Notes: a model not told the origin generated them from the sequence alone. Positions 1 through 9,962 are shown, numbered from the stretch's first letter. The stretch is DNA of 64,000 bases from Methanothrix sp. (GCF_030055635.1 NZ_JASFYM010000011.1:1-64000), one strand, 5' to 3'. Made by a program: numbers and translations.

Positions 1-417
1 ATCGTCTCCTGAGTCGCCGCAGGTTGCCGGTACAGTGGTCATGTGGAGTGCGAGTGCATCAGATCCTGACGGAGATGCGCTTGAGTACCAGTTCGTGCTT
101 GACGGCAGCGTTGTTAGGGACTGGTCACCTGATAACACATGGGCATGGTCGACGACTGAGGGAGAAGCAGGATCGCACAATGTGACGGTTGCTGTCAGGG
201 ATAATAAGAACGAGTCTGTATCGACATCAGCACAGTACATCATAGAGGCGAGGGTTGTACCGAACAATCCGCCAGTGATCGAGAGTCTGGTATCGTCTCC
301 TGAGTCGCCGCAGGTTGCCGGTACAGTGGTCATGTGGAGTGCGAGTGCATCAGATCCTGACGGAGATGCGCTTGAGTACCAGTTCTTGCTCGATGGCAGC
401 GTTGTTAGGGACTGGTC
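1..417 (+). repeat. Tandem 291-bp (97-codon) repeat in the surface protein gene
   Basis: The first bases of the window recur at 292 in the same frame. Bases 1-126 and 292-417 are nearly identical, and the copies diverge further downstream. This suggests recent duplication of an Ig-like module, and the array probably continues to the left of the window. Confidence 0.85.
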
Positions 418-3400
418 ATCTGATAGCACATGGGCATGGTCTACAACAGAGCAGGATATCGGGGTGCATGCGATAGCTGCAGGAGTCAGGGACAACAGGC
501 ATGCTACAAACGGCACCGCTGACAGCACAGTTGCTGAGGAGTATGAGATTCTGAGAGCTGCGGCTCCAGAGAATGTTACCGCGCCTGCCAATGTAACAGA
601 GAACGTGACTGCTCCCGTGAACGTAACAGTTCCGATAAATGTGACGCCTCCTGTCACAGAGGAGAATGTGGTTCTGCCGGTGATGAGCATATCCGGCTAC
701 AAGTTCAATGATCTGAACGGGAACGGCGTTATGGACTCAGGCGAGGCTGGCCTGGACGGATGGACGATCGTTCTTACGATGCCAAACCAGACTGAGATCC
801 AGACCACGACCGGATTCGACGGCTACTACAGGTTCGATGGTCTCTCGCCAGGGTTGTACACTGTGAGGGAGCTTGCAAAAGCTGGCTGGGATCCGACCAC
901 CTCTGAGAACCAGCAGGTGAACCTGACCGATTCAGATGTGACAGGCATCAACTTCGGCAACAGGGCCAGAGCGTACTCAATAAGCGGCACTTTGTTCGAT
1001 GATAAGAACAACAACGGCGTCAATGACGGTGAGCCGGGCGTGAAGGGATGGGAGGTGCGCCTGACGAGACCTGATGCCACAGAGAGCGTTGTGACGACCG
1101 GAGACGATGGCACGTACAGATTCGAGAATCTGACGCCCGGCGTCTATACGCTCCGGGTTGTTCTCCAGGCCGGATGGAACGCAAGCGCTTCAACTAGAGA
1201 GGTCAGCATCACAGACTCCGATCAGAGCGGTGTGGACTTCGGATTACAGATGATCGGGTTCACGATATCCGGCAGGGTCTTCAGCGATCTCAATGCGAAC
1301 GGCGCCAACGATGGCGAGCCCGGGCTTTCAGGATGGACAGTGAAGCTGACGATGCCAGATGGAAGCGAGCAGACTGCGGTCACAGCGGATGACGGATTCT
1401 ACTCCTTCGACCGTCTCTTGCCCGGCACCTACAGGGTCGAGGCTGTGAAACAGGAAGGCTGGAGCCAGACCGCGCCAAAGGCCGGAGCGCACACGGTGGA
1501 GGTCAAGGACTCAAGCGTGCCACACATCGATTTCGGATATGCAGGTTTAAGATCGATATCAGGGGTGGTATTCAACGACATCAACGCCAACGGTCTCAGG
1601 GAGGAGGGCGAGGGTGGAGTCAAGGGCTGGAGCGTGACCCTCGTGCAGGGCGGAAATGTCACCGCCATGACCGAGACGGGAGCGGATGGATCGTACAAAT
1701 TCGAGGGTCTCTCGCCTGGCACCTACAGGGTGGAGCTGATCCCGCAGGACGGCTGGAAGGCGACGACAGAGAGCAAGGAGATAAAGCTCGAAACTTCTGA
1801 TGTGAGCTTCGATATTGGCGTTGCCGGAAGCCTGTCCATAAAGGGTATGAAGTACTACGATCTGAACGCGAACAAGGTCAGGGACGAGGGCGAGCCTGGA
1901 ATTCCGGGGAGCGATGTGAACCTGATCGAGAACGGGAAGGTCGTGAGGAGCACAAAGACAGCCGAGGATGGATCATACACATTCGACAATGTCGCACCTG
2001 GAACGTACACGATCAGCGATCCGCTGCCTGAGGGCTATGTGGTTGTGACGTCATCGACTATAACTGTAACAGTGACCACGAGCACAGTCCTTGATGCCAG
2101 CTTCGGTATAGCAGGCGTTTACACCATCTCAGGAAAGAAGTTCAACGATCTTAACGGAGATGGAAGTGATGCTGGCGATCCCGGGATCCCGGGATGGGGC
2201 ATAGTACTGGATGGCACCACAAGTCTGGGCGTGCACATAACGGAAACGCAGTACACGGGCTCTGATGGATCGTATACTTTCGATCACGTAGCGCCTGGCA
2301 CGTACAAGATCAGCGAGCTCTCCAGACCTGGCTGGACGCAGACATATCCAGGAGGGGATGGATCCCACACGGTCACAATCACCAGCTCAAGCGTATCAGG
2401 AAAGAACTTCGGCAACAGGTACGTCTCGACGAAGGCCTCTGTCTGGGGAACCAAGTTCAACGATAAGAACAACAACGGTGTCAGGGATGCTGGAGAGCAG
2501 GGCCTTCCGGGATGGGAGATAAAGATAAGCAACAGCACCTACACCAGGACAGCGATCACAGACAGCGACGGATGGTACAACTTCACGGGTCTTGATGCCG
2601 GAACATACACAGTCACAGAGACCCTGAAGCCGGGCTGGAGCAATACAAAGCCCAGCGGCGGATCCTACACGATAACGCTCAGCTCAGGCGAGACAAAGAC
2701 CGGCGTCGACTTCGGCAACTTCAAGTCCCTTCCGACGGGCGCAACGCTGACGTCTGATAAACCCAGTCCGCAGAACGTCGGAACGACGATAGTCTGGACC
2801 GCGAGCGCCACATCCACTGTGCCACTGGAGTACAGCTTCTGGCTCAAGGGGCCATCGACATCAGGGCTCTGGCAGGAGCGCAGGAGCTGGTCGTCTGACA
2901 ACACATGGTCCTGGAACACGGCTGGACTGCAGCCAGGCACATATGATGTGCGCGTATGGATAAGGGACAACTACTACAGCGATACCGGTGATATCCAGGT
3001 CACGAAGAGCTTCACTCTCAAGGAGACCAACAGGCCGCCGCACCTGAGGCTGATAATGGTCGACAGGCCGAGCCCGCAGTACCCCGGCGCATGGGTCAGC
3101 TTCAGAGCAGTAGCGCATGATCCTGAGAGGGATCCGCTGCAGTACAAGTTCCTGCTGAAAGGACCCTCGACGGGATACACGTGGGTGGAGATGACATCCT
3201 GGACATCCAGGGACATCTGGACTTGGAGGACATCGTTCTTCGATATCGGTTACAACGAGATAATGGTCTACGTCAAGGACGGCAAGCACTCTACGGATTA
3301 TGACGACAAGAAGATCTGCGGCTACATGATCCTGGGGTTCGTACCGCGCCCCAACCTGCCGCCTGTGATCACGAGCTTCGGCTCAAGCCTGCCGAGCCCG

Positions 3401-5173
3401 CAGTATGCAGGGAGCACGGTGACATGGAGCGCTACAGCGATCGATCCCGAGGGCTACCAGGTCTACTACAGGTTCATGCTGAACGGCCCGTCGACAGGCT
3501 ACACATGGAGGGTTGTGCAGGACTGGTCTCTCTCGAATACATGGACCTGGAGGACATCCGATATTGACATCGGAAGATCCCAGGTAATCGTCCAGATCAG
3601 GGACGGTCTGCATGCTCCACCGACAGGATGGGATGACCAGGCCAGCGCTGCGTTCAGCATTATAGCGAAGCCGAACCTGCCGCCTGTGATAACATCGCTC
3701 ACAGCAGACAAACCGAGCCCGCAGTACAGCGGAACCCAGATCAAATGGACCGCAGTGGCCACAGATCCAGACAGGGACCCGGTCTACTACAGGTTCTGGC
3801 TGAAGGGCCCATCGACCGGTAACACGTGGCAGATAGTCAGGGACTGGTCGACCTCGAACACCTGGACCTGGAGCCCGGATCTTGGAGATGTGGGCGATTA
3901 CACGGTCTTCGTCTACGCCAGGGATGGAAAGCATGCTACACCGAACTCCTACGACAGCGCAAAGGGTCAGGTCTACAGGCTGCTCCAGCCGAGGCTGGAT
4001 ATTGTGACAGGAGCACAGCTCAGGGACCAGATCAAGGACTCGCCCAGGCTCATATCCACAGACAGGGGATTCGTGCTGGTCTGCCAGTCATGGGAGCGCG
4101 GCAGGAGCAGCAACGGTGACATCAGGATACAGACATATGACGCATCGATGAAGCAGCTGGGCAGCAAGCTTCTGACAAGTGACGCAGCTTACCAGGACAG
4201 GCCCTCAGTTGTCTACGACGGAAAGAACTACTATGTTGTTTACGTCTCCAAAGAGAAGGGCAACATGGACATCTTCATGAAGAAGCTCGACCTGAGCCTG
4301 AACGTGCTGGAGACCAGACAGCTCACAACATCTCCAAGCGATCAGGACTCTCCGGCGCTGCTGAAGGTGGGTGAGGATTTCTTCCTGGCATACCAGTCAT
4401 GGGAGGGTGGAAGGCAGACAAGCGGTGACATCTACATCACACGCTTCGACTCCACATGGAAGCCCCTCAGGAGCGTGAGGCTCACAGCCGACAGCTACTA
4501 CCAGGATATGCCCTCCATCGTCCTGGCCAGCGGCTACATCTACGTCTCTTATGTGTCAGAGGATCGCGGGAATCTCGATGTGGTCGTCAAGAAGCTCGAC
4601 ACGAACCTCAACCTGCTGGACACAAGAAGGCTTACGTCCGGATCAGTGGATGAGGATCAGCCGTACATGCTCTGGAGCAATGGGGAGTTCATGCTGGTGT
4701 ACAAGAGTGAAGAGGGGGTAATGCTGGAGAGGTACAGGCGCGACTGGAGCAGCATCGAGAAGAGCCTCGTGCTGAGCGGAGATCTCGACTGGCCATCCAT
4801 CGCTTATGGTGGCGGGCGCTACTGGTTATCATACGTAGATGGCAACAGCATCTACGCCACGCCCCTGAAGATAACAAGCGCTCTGCCGCCCTGTGATGTC
4901 AGGGCTAGCTTCAGCTCGAGAAGGGCGAACAGGGATTACCTGATGACCCTCAGGTTCTACAACAACTACGGTGAGCTCACCGACCCGACGTCGCTGAGGA
5001 TGACCTGGAGCCCGCAGGATGCAGCCAGGCAGGGAAGCACCCTCAGCAGGATTGCAACAGGCATGTACAGGATGCGCTCGAAGTTCGGCGCTCCGGGGGA
5101 GAAGAGCTTCAGGATAACGGCGACAATCGATGGAAGCCAGCTCGACAAGACCATCAGGGTCACAGTGAGATGA
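2..5173 (+). CDS. Giant repeat-rich cell-surface protein (5' end outside the window)
   Basis: The frame is open from the first base, so the N-terminus with its signal peptide lies upstream; 1723 residues are visible. In order: two Ig/PKD-like repeats (about residues 1-180), a Thr/Pro/Val linker rich in NVT sequons (about 187-227), seven SdrD-B/Cna-B-like repeats each opening with SISG-type strands and a DLNGNG-type calcium loop (about 229-910), four further Ig-like repeats containing SPQY and a Trp-rich strand (about 914-1330), a propeller-like region with repeated DRPSVVYDG/YVVYVS units (about 1334-1624), and a final Ig-like domain. There is no C-terminal membrane helix or sortase motif. From family knowledge such beta-repeat proteins are extracellular stalks, adhesins or S-layer/sheath components. 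The exact role is not known. A hairpin terminator follows the stop. Confidence 0.85.
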   Translation, partial: SSPESPQVAGTVVMWSASASDPDGDALEYQFVLDGSVVRDWSPDNTWAWSTTEGEAGSHNVTVAVRDNKNESVSTSAQYIIEARVVPNNPPVIESLVSSPESPQVAGTVVMWSASASDPDGDALEYQFLLDGSVVRDWSSDSTWAWSTTEQDIGVHAIAAGVRDNRHATNGTADSTVAEEYEILRAAAPENVTAPANVTENVTAPVNVTVPINVTPPVTEENVVLPVMSISGYKFNDLNGNGVMDSGEAGLDGWTIVLTMPNQTEIQTTTGFDGYYRFDGLSPGLYTVRELAKAGWDPTTSENQQVNLTDSDVTGINFGNRARAYSISGTLFDDKNNNGVNDGEPGVKGWEVRLTRPDATESVVTTGDDGTYRFENLTPGVYTLRVVLQAGWNASASTREVSITDSDQSGVDFGLQMIGFTISGRVFSDLNANGANDGEPGLSGWTVKLTMPDGSEQTAVTADDGFYSFDRLLPGTYRVEAVKQEGWSQTAPKAGAHTVEVKDSSVPHIDFGYAGLRSISGVVFNDINANGLREEGEGGVKGWSVTLVQGGNVTAMTETGADGSYKFEGLSPGTYRVELIPQDGWKATTESKEIKLETSDVSFDIGVAGSLSIKGMKYYDLNANKVRDEGEPGIPGSDVNLIENGKVVRSTKTAEDGSYTFDNVAPGTYTISDPLPEGYVVVTSSTITVTVTTSTVLDASFGIAGVYTISGKKFNDLNGDGSDAGDPGIPGWGIVLDGTTSLGVHITETQYTGSDGSYTFDHVAPGTYKISELSRPGWTQTYPGGDGSHTVTITSSSVSGKNFGNRYVSTKASVWGTKFNDKNNNGVRDAGEQGLPGWEIKISNSTYTRTAITDSDGWYNFTGLDAGTYTVTETLKPGWSNTKPSGGSYTITLSSGETKTGVDFGNFKSLPTGATLTSDKPSPQNVGTTIVWTASATSTVPLEYSFWLKGPSTSGLWQERRSWSSDNTWSWNTAGLQPGTYDVRVWIRDNYYSDTGDIQVTKSFTLKETNRPPHLRLIMVDRPSPQYPGAWVSFRAVAHDPERDPLQYKFLLKGPSTGYTWVEMTSWTSRDIWTWRTSFFDIGYNEIMVYVKDGKHSTDYDDKKICGYMILGFVPRPNLPPVITSFGSSLPSPQYAGSTVTWSATAIDPEGYQVYYRFMLNGPSTGYTWRVVQDWSLSNTWTWRTSDIDIGRSQVIVQIRDGLHAPPTGWDDQASAAFSIIAKPNLPPVITSLTADKPSPQYSGTQIKWTAVATDPDRDPVYYRFWLKGPSTGNTWQIVRDWSTSNTWTWSPDLGDVGDYTVFVYARDGKHATPNSYDSAKGQVYRLLQPRLDIVTGAQLRDQIKDSPRLISTDRGFVLVCQSWERGRSSNGDIRIQTYDASMKQLGSKLLTSDAAYQDRPSVVYDGKNYYVVYVSKEKGNMDIFMKKLDLSLNVLETRQLTTSPSDQDSPALLKVGEDFFLAYQSWEGGRQTSGDIYITRFDSTWKPLRSVRLTADSYYQDMPSIVLASGYIYVSYVSEDRGNLDVVVKKLDTNLNLLDTRRLTSGSVDEDQPYMLWSNGEFMLVYKSEEGVMLERYRRDWSSIEKSLVLSGDLDWPSIAYGGGRYWLSYVDGNSIYATPLKITSALPPCDVRASFSSRRANRDYLMTLRFYNNYGELTDPTSLRMTWSPQDAARQGSTLSRIATGMYRMRSKFGAPGEKSFRITATIDGSQLDKTIRVTVR

Positions 5174-5176
5174 AAT

Positions 5177-5210
5177 ATCCGGGAGAGAATCCCGGATTTC
5201 CATTTTTGTG
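5177..5210 (+). terminator. Hairpin terminator after the surface protein gene
   Basis: Immediately after the TGA, an 8-bp perfect stem ATCCGGGA/TCCCGGAT with a 5-base loop is followed by a T-rich tract. This suits transcription termination or a stabilised 3' end. Confidence 0.6.
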
Positions 5211-5293
5211 AATTTTCACCCTGCTGCATTGGAATTTCAAGAACCATCTCGGTTCGGAAATCTCTTTATCCATCGCATCCATACCATCATCAT

Positions 5294-6082
5294 GTGAAAG
5301 GGCTTCGTGATATTCTTGAGAGGTTCTCGAGGGGAGAGATCGATCTGGAGGAGGCGCTGAGCGGCATAAGGCTTCTGAGCTACAGGGAGGTCGGATCTAT
5401 CGCAAAGATAGATCACAGGCGCGAGGACCGGATAGATGTGCCTGAGGCGGTTCTGGCCGAGGGGAAGAGGCCAGAGGATCTGGCACGTATCGCGCTGGAG
5501 CATCTCGAATCCGCTGGCAAGGTCATAGTGACAAGGGTCTCAGAGGAGCATCTGAACGCGCTGAGATCTGTGGAGCTTCCAGAGAACGCTGAGATGGTCT
5601 GGTACGAGCATGCGAGGGCGGTTCTTCTGAAATCAGGCCGCATTGAGCTCACGGGCGGGAGGGTCGGAATACTCAGCGCGGGAACCGCGGACATACCTGT
5701 CGCTGAGGAGGCTAGGGTCACAGCAGAGGCCATGGGCTGCGAGGTCGTGACAGAATACGATGTTGGGGTTGCAGGCATCCACCGCCTCTTCCCGGCGATG
5801 GAGCGCATGGCAGGTGTGGATGCGATGGTCGTCGCTGCTGGCCGTGAGGGGACGCTTCCGGCCGTTGTTGCGGGCCTGACGGACGCTCCGGTGATAGGAC
5901 TCCCTGTCTCCACAGGATACGGTGCCGGCGGAGGCGGGCTCGCAGCGCTCCACTCGATGCTCCAGTCCTGCTCTGTGCTGGCGGTGGTGAACATAGATGC
6001 CGGCTTCGTCGCGGGCGCTTTTGCAGCGAGGATAGCAAACAGGATCGCCAGGAGAAAACTTTCCAGAGCCAGGCAGCATTGA
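5294..6082 (+). CDS. larB: LarB, nickel-pincer nucleotide cofactor biosynthesis (PurE-like carboxylase)
   Basis: The 262-residue product matches LarB: an N-terminal helical region (about 1-120), then a PurE/AIR-carboxylase-like domain with GRVGILSAGTADIPVAEEA and a Gly-rich GYGAGGGGL loop. LarB carboxylates and hydrolyses nicotinic acid adenine dinucleotide at the start of nickel-pincer cofactor synthesis, used by lactate racemase-like enzymes. The start is GTG, because the ATG two bases earlier runs straight into a stop. No ribosome binding site is visible, and a TATA-like CTTTAT lies about 30 bases upstream, so the mRNA is probably leaderless. No larC or larE is nearby. Confidence 0.9.
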   Translation: MKGLRDILERFSRGEIDLEEALSGIRLLSYREVGSIAKIDHRREDRIDVPEAVLAEGKRPEDLARIALEHLESAGKVIVTRVSEEHLNALRSVELPENAEMVWYEHARAVLLKSGRIELTGGRVGILSAGTADIPVAEEARVTAEAMGCEVVTEYDVGVAGIHRLFPAMERMAGVDAMVVAAGREGTLPAVVAGLTDAPVIGLPVSTGYGAGGGGLAALHSMLQSCSVLAVVNIDAGFVAGAFAARIANRIARRKLSRARQH

Positions 6083-6139
6083 GAAAAGTTATTTATACGA
6101 TCAATGCGCTGAGGCATCGCTGAGCGGGTACACTTGTTG

Positions 6140-6688
6140 TCATAATAACCCCCACTCCCCTACCCGCTCCATGCCTTTCATTTTACAGCATCTGTTCGCA
6201 GGATGTCTGCTCTCGCTCTGCTCGACCGCGAGCAGCTGCAGCTTGATGTCGATCCCCTGGCTGTAGCCGCCGGGTCCGTTCGATGCCACAACGCGGTGGC
6301 ATGGTATCATGATCGGAAAGGGGTTACAGCGCAGGGCGCTGCCGACGGCCCTTGCGGCCCCGGGCCTTCCCGCGGCTTTCGCGACATCACCGTAGGTCGC
6401 GGTCGATCCGCGGGGGATGAGGAGAACAGCGCTGTAAACCGCCATCTGGAAGTCCGTGCAGCTGCCTGTATCAAGATCGAGCTGAGGGCGCGGTCCACCC
6501 ATTATGTGGTCTGCTATTCGCGCTGCAGTCTCTGAGAACTCCGCGTCTGGGGCTGCCCTGGAGAGGCGTATGCGTTTTACGGTTCCCCCTGACTCCTCGA
6601 CGATGATGTGAAGATCGAGATCATCCAGATACGCGGCCCCTGTGCTGCACTTTTTTATTTCTGGAGTATCTCCCTGAAAGTCTCGCAC
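6140..6688 (-). CDS. ogt: Methylated-DNA--protein-cysteine methyltransferase
   Basis: This suicide repair enzyme removes alkyl groups from O6-alkylguanine. The active-site PCHRV motif (Cys at about residue 130) is present, with the GSTATYGDVA segment and the helix-turn-helix arginine region (AARAVGSALR) characteristic of the family. The 182-residue length is normal. The GTG start has GGGAGG directly before it and overlaps the 3' end of the upstream metallophosphoesterase gene by 34 bases, so the start is less certain than the gene. The two genes look co-transcribed. The last 20 or so residues are unlike the family core. Confidence 0.88.
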   Translation of the reverse strand: MRDFQGDTPEIKKCSTGAAYLDDLDLHIIVEESGGTVKRIRLSRAAPDAEFSETAARIADHIMGGPRPQLDLDTGSCTDFQMAVYSAVLLIPRGSTATYGDVAKAAGRPGAARAVGSALRCNPFPIMIPCHRVVASNGPGGYSQGIDIKLQLLAVEQSESRHPANRCCKMKGMERVGEWGLL

Positions 6689-7185
6689 CTCCCGAGCTCG
6701 ATGATCTCGACCTCCGTCGTTGAGGTGTCCATTACCGCAACGCTCCTGATACCGGTCAGATGACCCCAGATCTCCCCGGGGTTCACCACAAGGGTTCTTC
6801 CCTCGCGGCGGACCTCTGCCCGGTGAGTGTGCCCGCGGACAACGATGTCGTACAGACCGGAGGCCACCACTGCCCTTACGAGAGACTCCTCAGTTCCGTG
6901 GAGCATGGCGATCTTCAGCCCGTCCACCTCCAGCTCGCCGAAGTCGCCGAGGTACTCGCCACCGAACCTCTCGAAGTATCTTGAAAGACCGACGCGGTCG
7001 CCGTCGTTGTTCCCGTACACAAGCCTCACCGGAATACCGCAGCCATCGAAGAGATAGGCGTTCCCGGAGCCGATCACGTCTCCGGCATGCAGCACCAGCT
7101 TCACATCTCTTCTGGAGAAGACGTCAAGAGCTTCCTTGATGCCACGGAAGTTATCGTGAGAGTCTGACATTATCCCTATGAGCAT
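6655..7185 (-). CDS. YfcE/MJ0936-type metallophosphoesterase
   Basis: A 176-residue calcineurin-like phosphodiesterase. Its metal ligands are visible in order: SDSHDN near residue 8, HAGD near 35, GNND near 60, HGTE near 95 and GHTH near 118. Relatives hydrolyse phosphodiester model substrates, and the physiological substrate is unknown. The open frame extends upstream into the CRISPR array, but that extension is only translated repeat sequence. The true start is the ATG at 7185, preceded by GGGTGATC at good spacing. It lies 88 bases from the distal end of the CRISPR array and overlaps the ogt gene. Confidence 0.88.
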   Translation of the reverse strand: MLIGIMSDSHDNFRGIKEALDVFSRRDVKLVLHAGDVIGSGNAYLFDGCGIPVRLVYGNNDGDRVGLSRYFERFGGEYLGDFGELEVDGLKIAMLHGTEESLVRAVVASGLYDIVVRGHTHRAEVRREGRTLVVNPGEIWGHLTGIRSVAVMDTSTTEVEIIELGRCETFREILQK

Positions 7186-7273
7186 GCGATCACCCTGGCA
7201 TGGAGGAACCTGGGCGTACAAGAAATTAACCTGTGGTACGTAGTGACTCAGGGCAGTCGGAACCTGCCGCTCT

Positions 7274-9962
7274 GTTTCAATCCTTGTTTTCCTGGAACTC
7301 GCTCTTCGACCCAAAAAATCCGTCTGATTTGAGTTTCTAACGATTGTTTCAATCCTTGTTTTCCTGGAACTCGCTCTTCGACCTCCAAGGTCAATCGCTC
7401 CATCTCCAAAGTCGTTTTGTTTCAATCCTTGTTTTCCTGGAACTCGCTCTTCGACTCGATTACTATATCGATGGAGAAGAATTGCTCAGGGGTTTCAATC
7501 CTTGTTTTCCTGGAACTCGCTCTTCGACTTTGCAATAGTTGAATTCGAAAACAGAATGTATTGTAGATGTTTCAATCCTTGTTTTCCTGGAACTCGCTCT
7601 TCGACTTTGTGTGGGGGTTTCTGGTTCAATTCCGGAAATCCCCGTTTCAATCCTTGTTTTCCTGGAACTCGCTCTTCGACATTTTTCATAGAAACTAATT
7701 AATTTATTAAAATATGGTTTCAATCCTTGTTTTCCTGGAACTCGCTCTTCGACTTGGCCAACCTTCACCAGGCCGTCTCACAGTCATCTGGTTTCAATCC
7801 TTGTTTTCCTGGAACTCGCTCTTCGACACTCGCACCAAGGAAGTAGCGCGGAAGTGCCCATGGTTTCAATCCTTGTTTTCCTGGAACTCGCTCTTCGACC
7901 TTTCTCACTCCTGGCGATTCATATCGCCACAAGAGTTTCAATCCTTGTTTTCCTGGAACTCGCTCTTCGACTTCGCGCGAAAAAAAAAGAGAATACATAT
8001 TTTAAGGTTTCAATCCTTGTTTTCCTGGAACTCGCTCTTCGACACGGTGCTTTGGTCGTTAAGTTGCACCCAGATATACACTCGTTTCAATCCTTGTTTT
8101 CCTGGAACTCGCTCTTCGACCGCGCCCGGGCTGCAGGATACCCCTTTCGCGCCCGGTGGAGGGTTTCAATCCTTGTTTTCCTGGAACTCGCTCTTCGACC
8201 ACGTATATCTCCGCGAGTTCCTCGCCAGAGAAAGTTTCAATCCTTGTTTTCCTGGAACTCGCTCTTCGACCCTTACCTCGTCTATTTTCCAGACGGGGTA
8301 CACGCCACGTTTCAATCCTTGTTTTCCTGGAACTCGCTCTTCGACACTGAGCTGCTTGATGCCATAGAATCACAAACCGAGTTTCAATCCTTGTTTTCCT
8401 GGAACTCGCTCTTCGACCAGATTTGGTATGCCAAGCTCGGCCCTTACTCGGTCGTTTCAATCCTTGTTTTCCTGGAACTCGCTCTTCGACGCGAGCTCAA
8501 GATTTTAACCGAGCTGCTTGATGCTAGTTTCAATCCTTGTTTTCCTGGAACTCGCTCTTCGACATGACATCATCCACCGCCGCTCTTTTTTGTGAGTGTT
8601 TCAATCCTTGTTTTCCTGGAACTCGCTCTTCGACAGTATGCGTCGTTGTACTCAGTCCTTCAAAATGTTTGTTTCAATCCTTGTTTTCCTGGAACTCGCT
8701 CTTCGACAGCAAGAAGTACGGTCATTTCCGGGAGTGTTCCGTGGGTTTCAATCCTTGTTTTCCTGGAACTCGCTCTTCGACAATACGGGCACTTCAAGGA
8801 GTGTTCCGTGGTAACGGGTTTCAATCCTTGTTTTCCTGGAACTCGCTCTTCGACAACCCGGGGCGTGGAGGTCGAGAAAAATGATAGTAGAGTTTCAATC
8901 CTTGTTTTCCTGGAACTCGCTCTTCGACAACCCGGGGCGTGGAGGTCGAGAAAAATGATAGTAGAGTTTCAATCCTTGTTTTCCTGGAACTCGCTCTTCG
9001 ACCGAGCAGCTTGAAGAGATAAAGATACTTAAAGCTGTGGTTTCAATCCTTGTTTTCCTGGAACTCGCTCTTCGACAATCCGGAATGTCCGGCCCAAATG
9101 GGCGCTGGATATGTTTCAATCCTTGTTTTCCTGGAACTCGCTCTTCGACTTTACTCTCACAAGCGAAGTAGCTCGGAAATGCCCATGGTTTCAATCCTTG
9201 TTTTCCTGGAACTCGCTCTTCGACGGTCTCGCTCTGCAACATATGATACCTGCGCATATTGTTTCAATCCTTGTTTTCCTGGAACTCGCTCTTCGACCTG
9301 CCCGCTGGGGTTCCACTCCAACGGGCAACCGGGTTTCAATCCTTGTTTTCCTGGAACTCGCTCTTCGACGCGAGAAGGCAATACGTGAGAAATATACCAG
9401 CGAGGGTTTCAATCCTTGTTTTCCTGGAACTCGCTCTTCGACACTAAAGAGAGAACTTTACGAGCAGCTAGAAGAAAGTTTCAATCCTTGTTTTCCTGGA
9501 ACTCGCTCTTCGACCAGTTCAATCGTCCGAGTTACCATCCCGTACCTAGGACGTTTCAATCCTTGTTTTCCTGGAACTCGCTCTTCGACCAGTGGACAAC
9601 TACCTACGGGGGTCTAGCGATAACGAGGGGTTTCAATCCTTGTTTTCCTGGAACTCGCTCTTCGACCTCGGTCGTAACGGTGACAGTGCCATGGAGATCT
9701 CTGTGTTTCAATCCTTGTTTTCCTGGAACTCGCTCTTCGACCCTCGACCTACCAAGAAACGCACCGGGACTTTGGAGTTTCAATCCTTGTTTTCCTGGAA
9801 CTCGCTCTTCGACGCGAAGCTTGGGAGTTGTTGAGGCCCTACGGTAGGTTCGGTTTCAATCCTTGTTTTCCTGGAACTCGCTCTTCGACTGCCGATCAGT
9901 TGTATCGTGTCGTGTGATGTCCAGAGTTTCAATCCTTGTTTTCCTGGAACTCGCTCTTCGAC
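7274..9962 (-). CRISPR. CRISPR array, 37 repeats and 36 spacers
   Basis: The 37-bp repeat begins GTTTCAATCCTTG and ends CTCGCTCTTCGAC on the plus strand. I counted 37 copies and saw no variant. Spacers are 34-42 bases, mostly 35-38. Read on the minus strand the repeat ends in ATTGAAAC, the usual 8-base crRNA handle of type I-A/I-B/III systems, so the array is transcribed leftwards and the leader is on the right, next to cas6. By that polarity the newest spacers lie near 9925 and the oldest near 7311. Spacers 8855-8891 and 8929-8965 are identical, and several others form related groups. All open frames inside the array are artefacts of the repeat. Confidence 0.99.

Noticed and set aside
7186-7425. 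N-terminal extension of the metallophosphoesterase
   Set aside because: It encodes CRISPR repeats, and the ATG at 7185 has its own ribosome binding site.
7344-9847. Many open frames with repeated SLFSWNSLFD or RRASSRKTRIET-type peptides
   Set aside because: They are translations of the CRISPR repeat in different frames and have no independent coding evidence.
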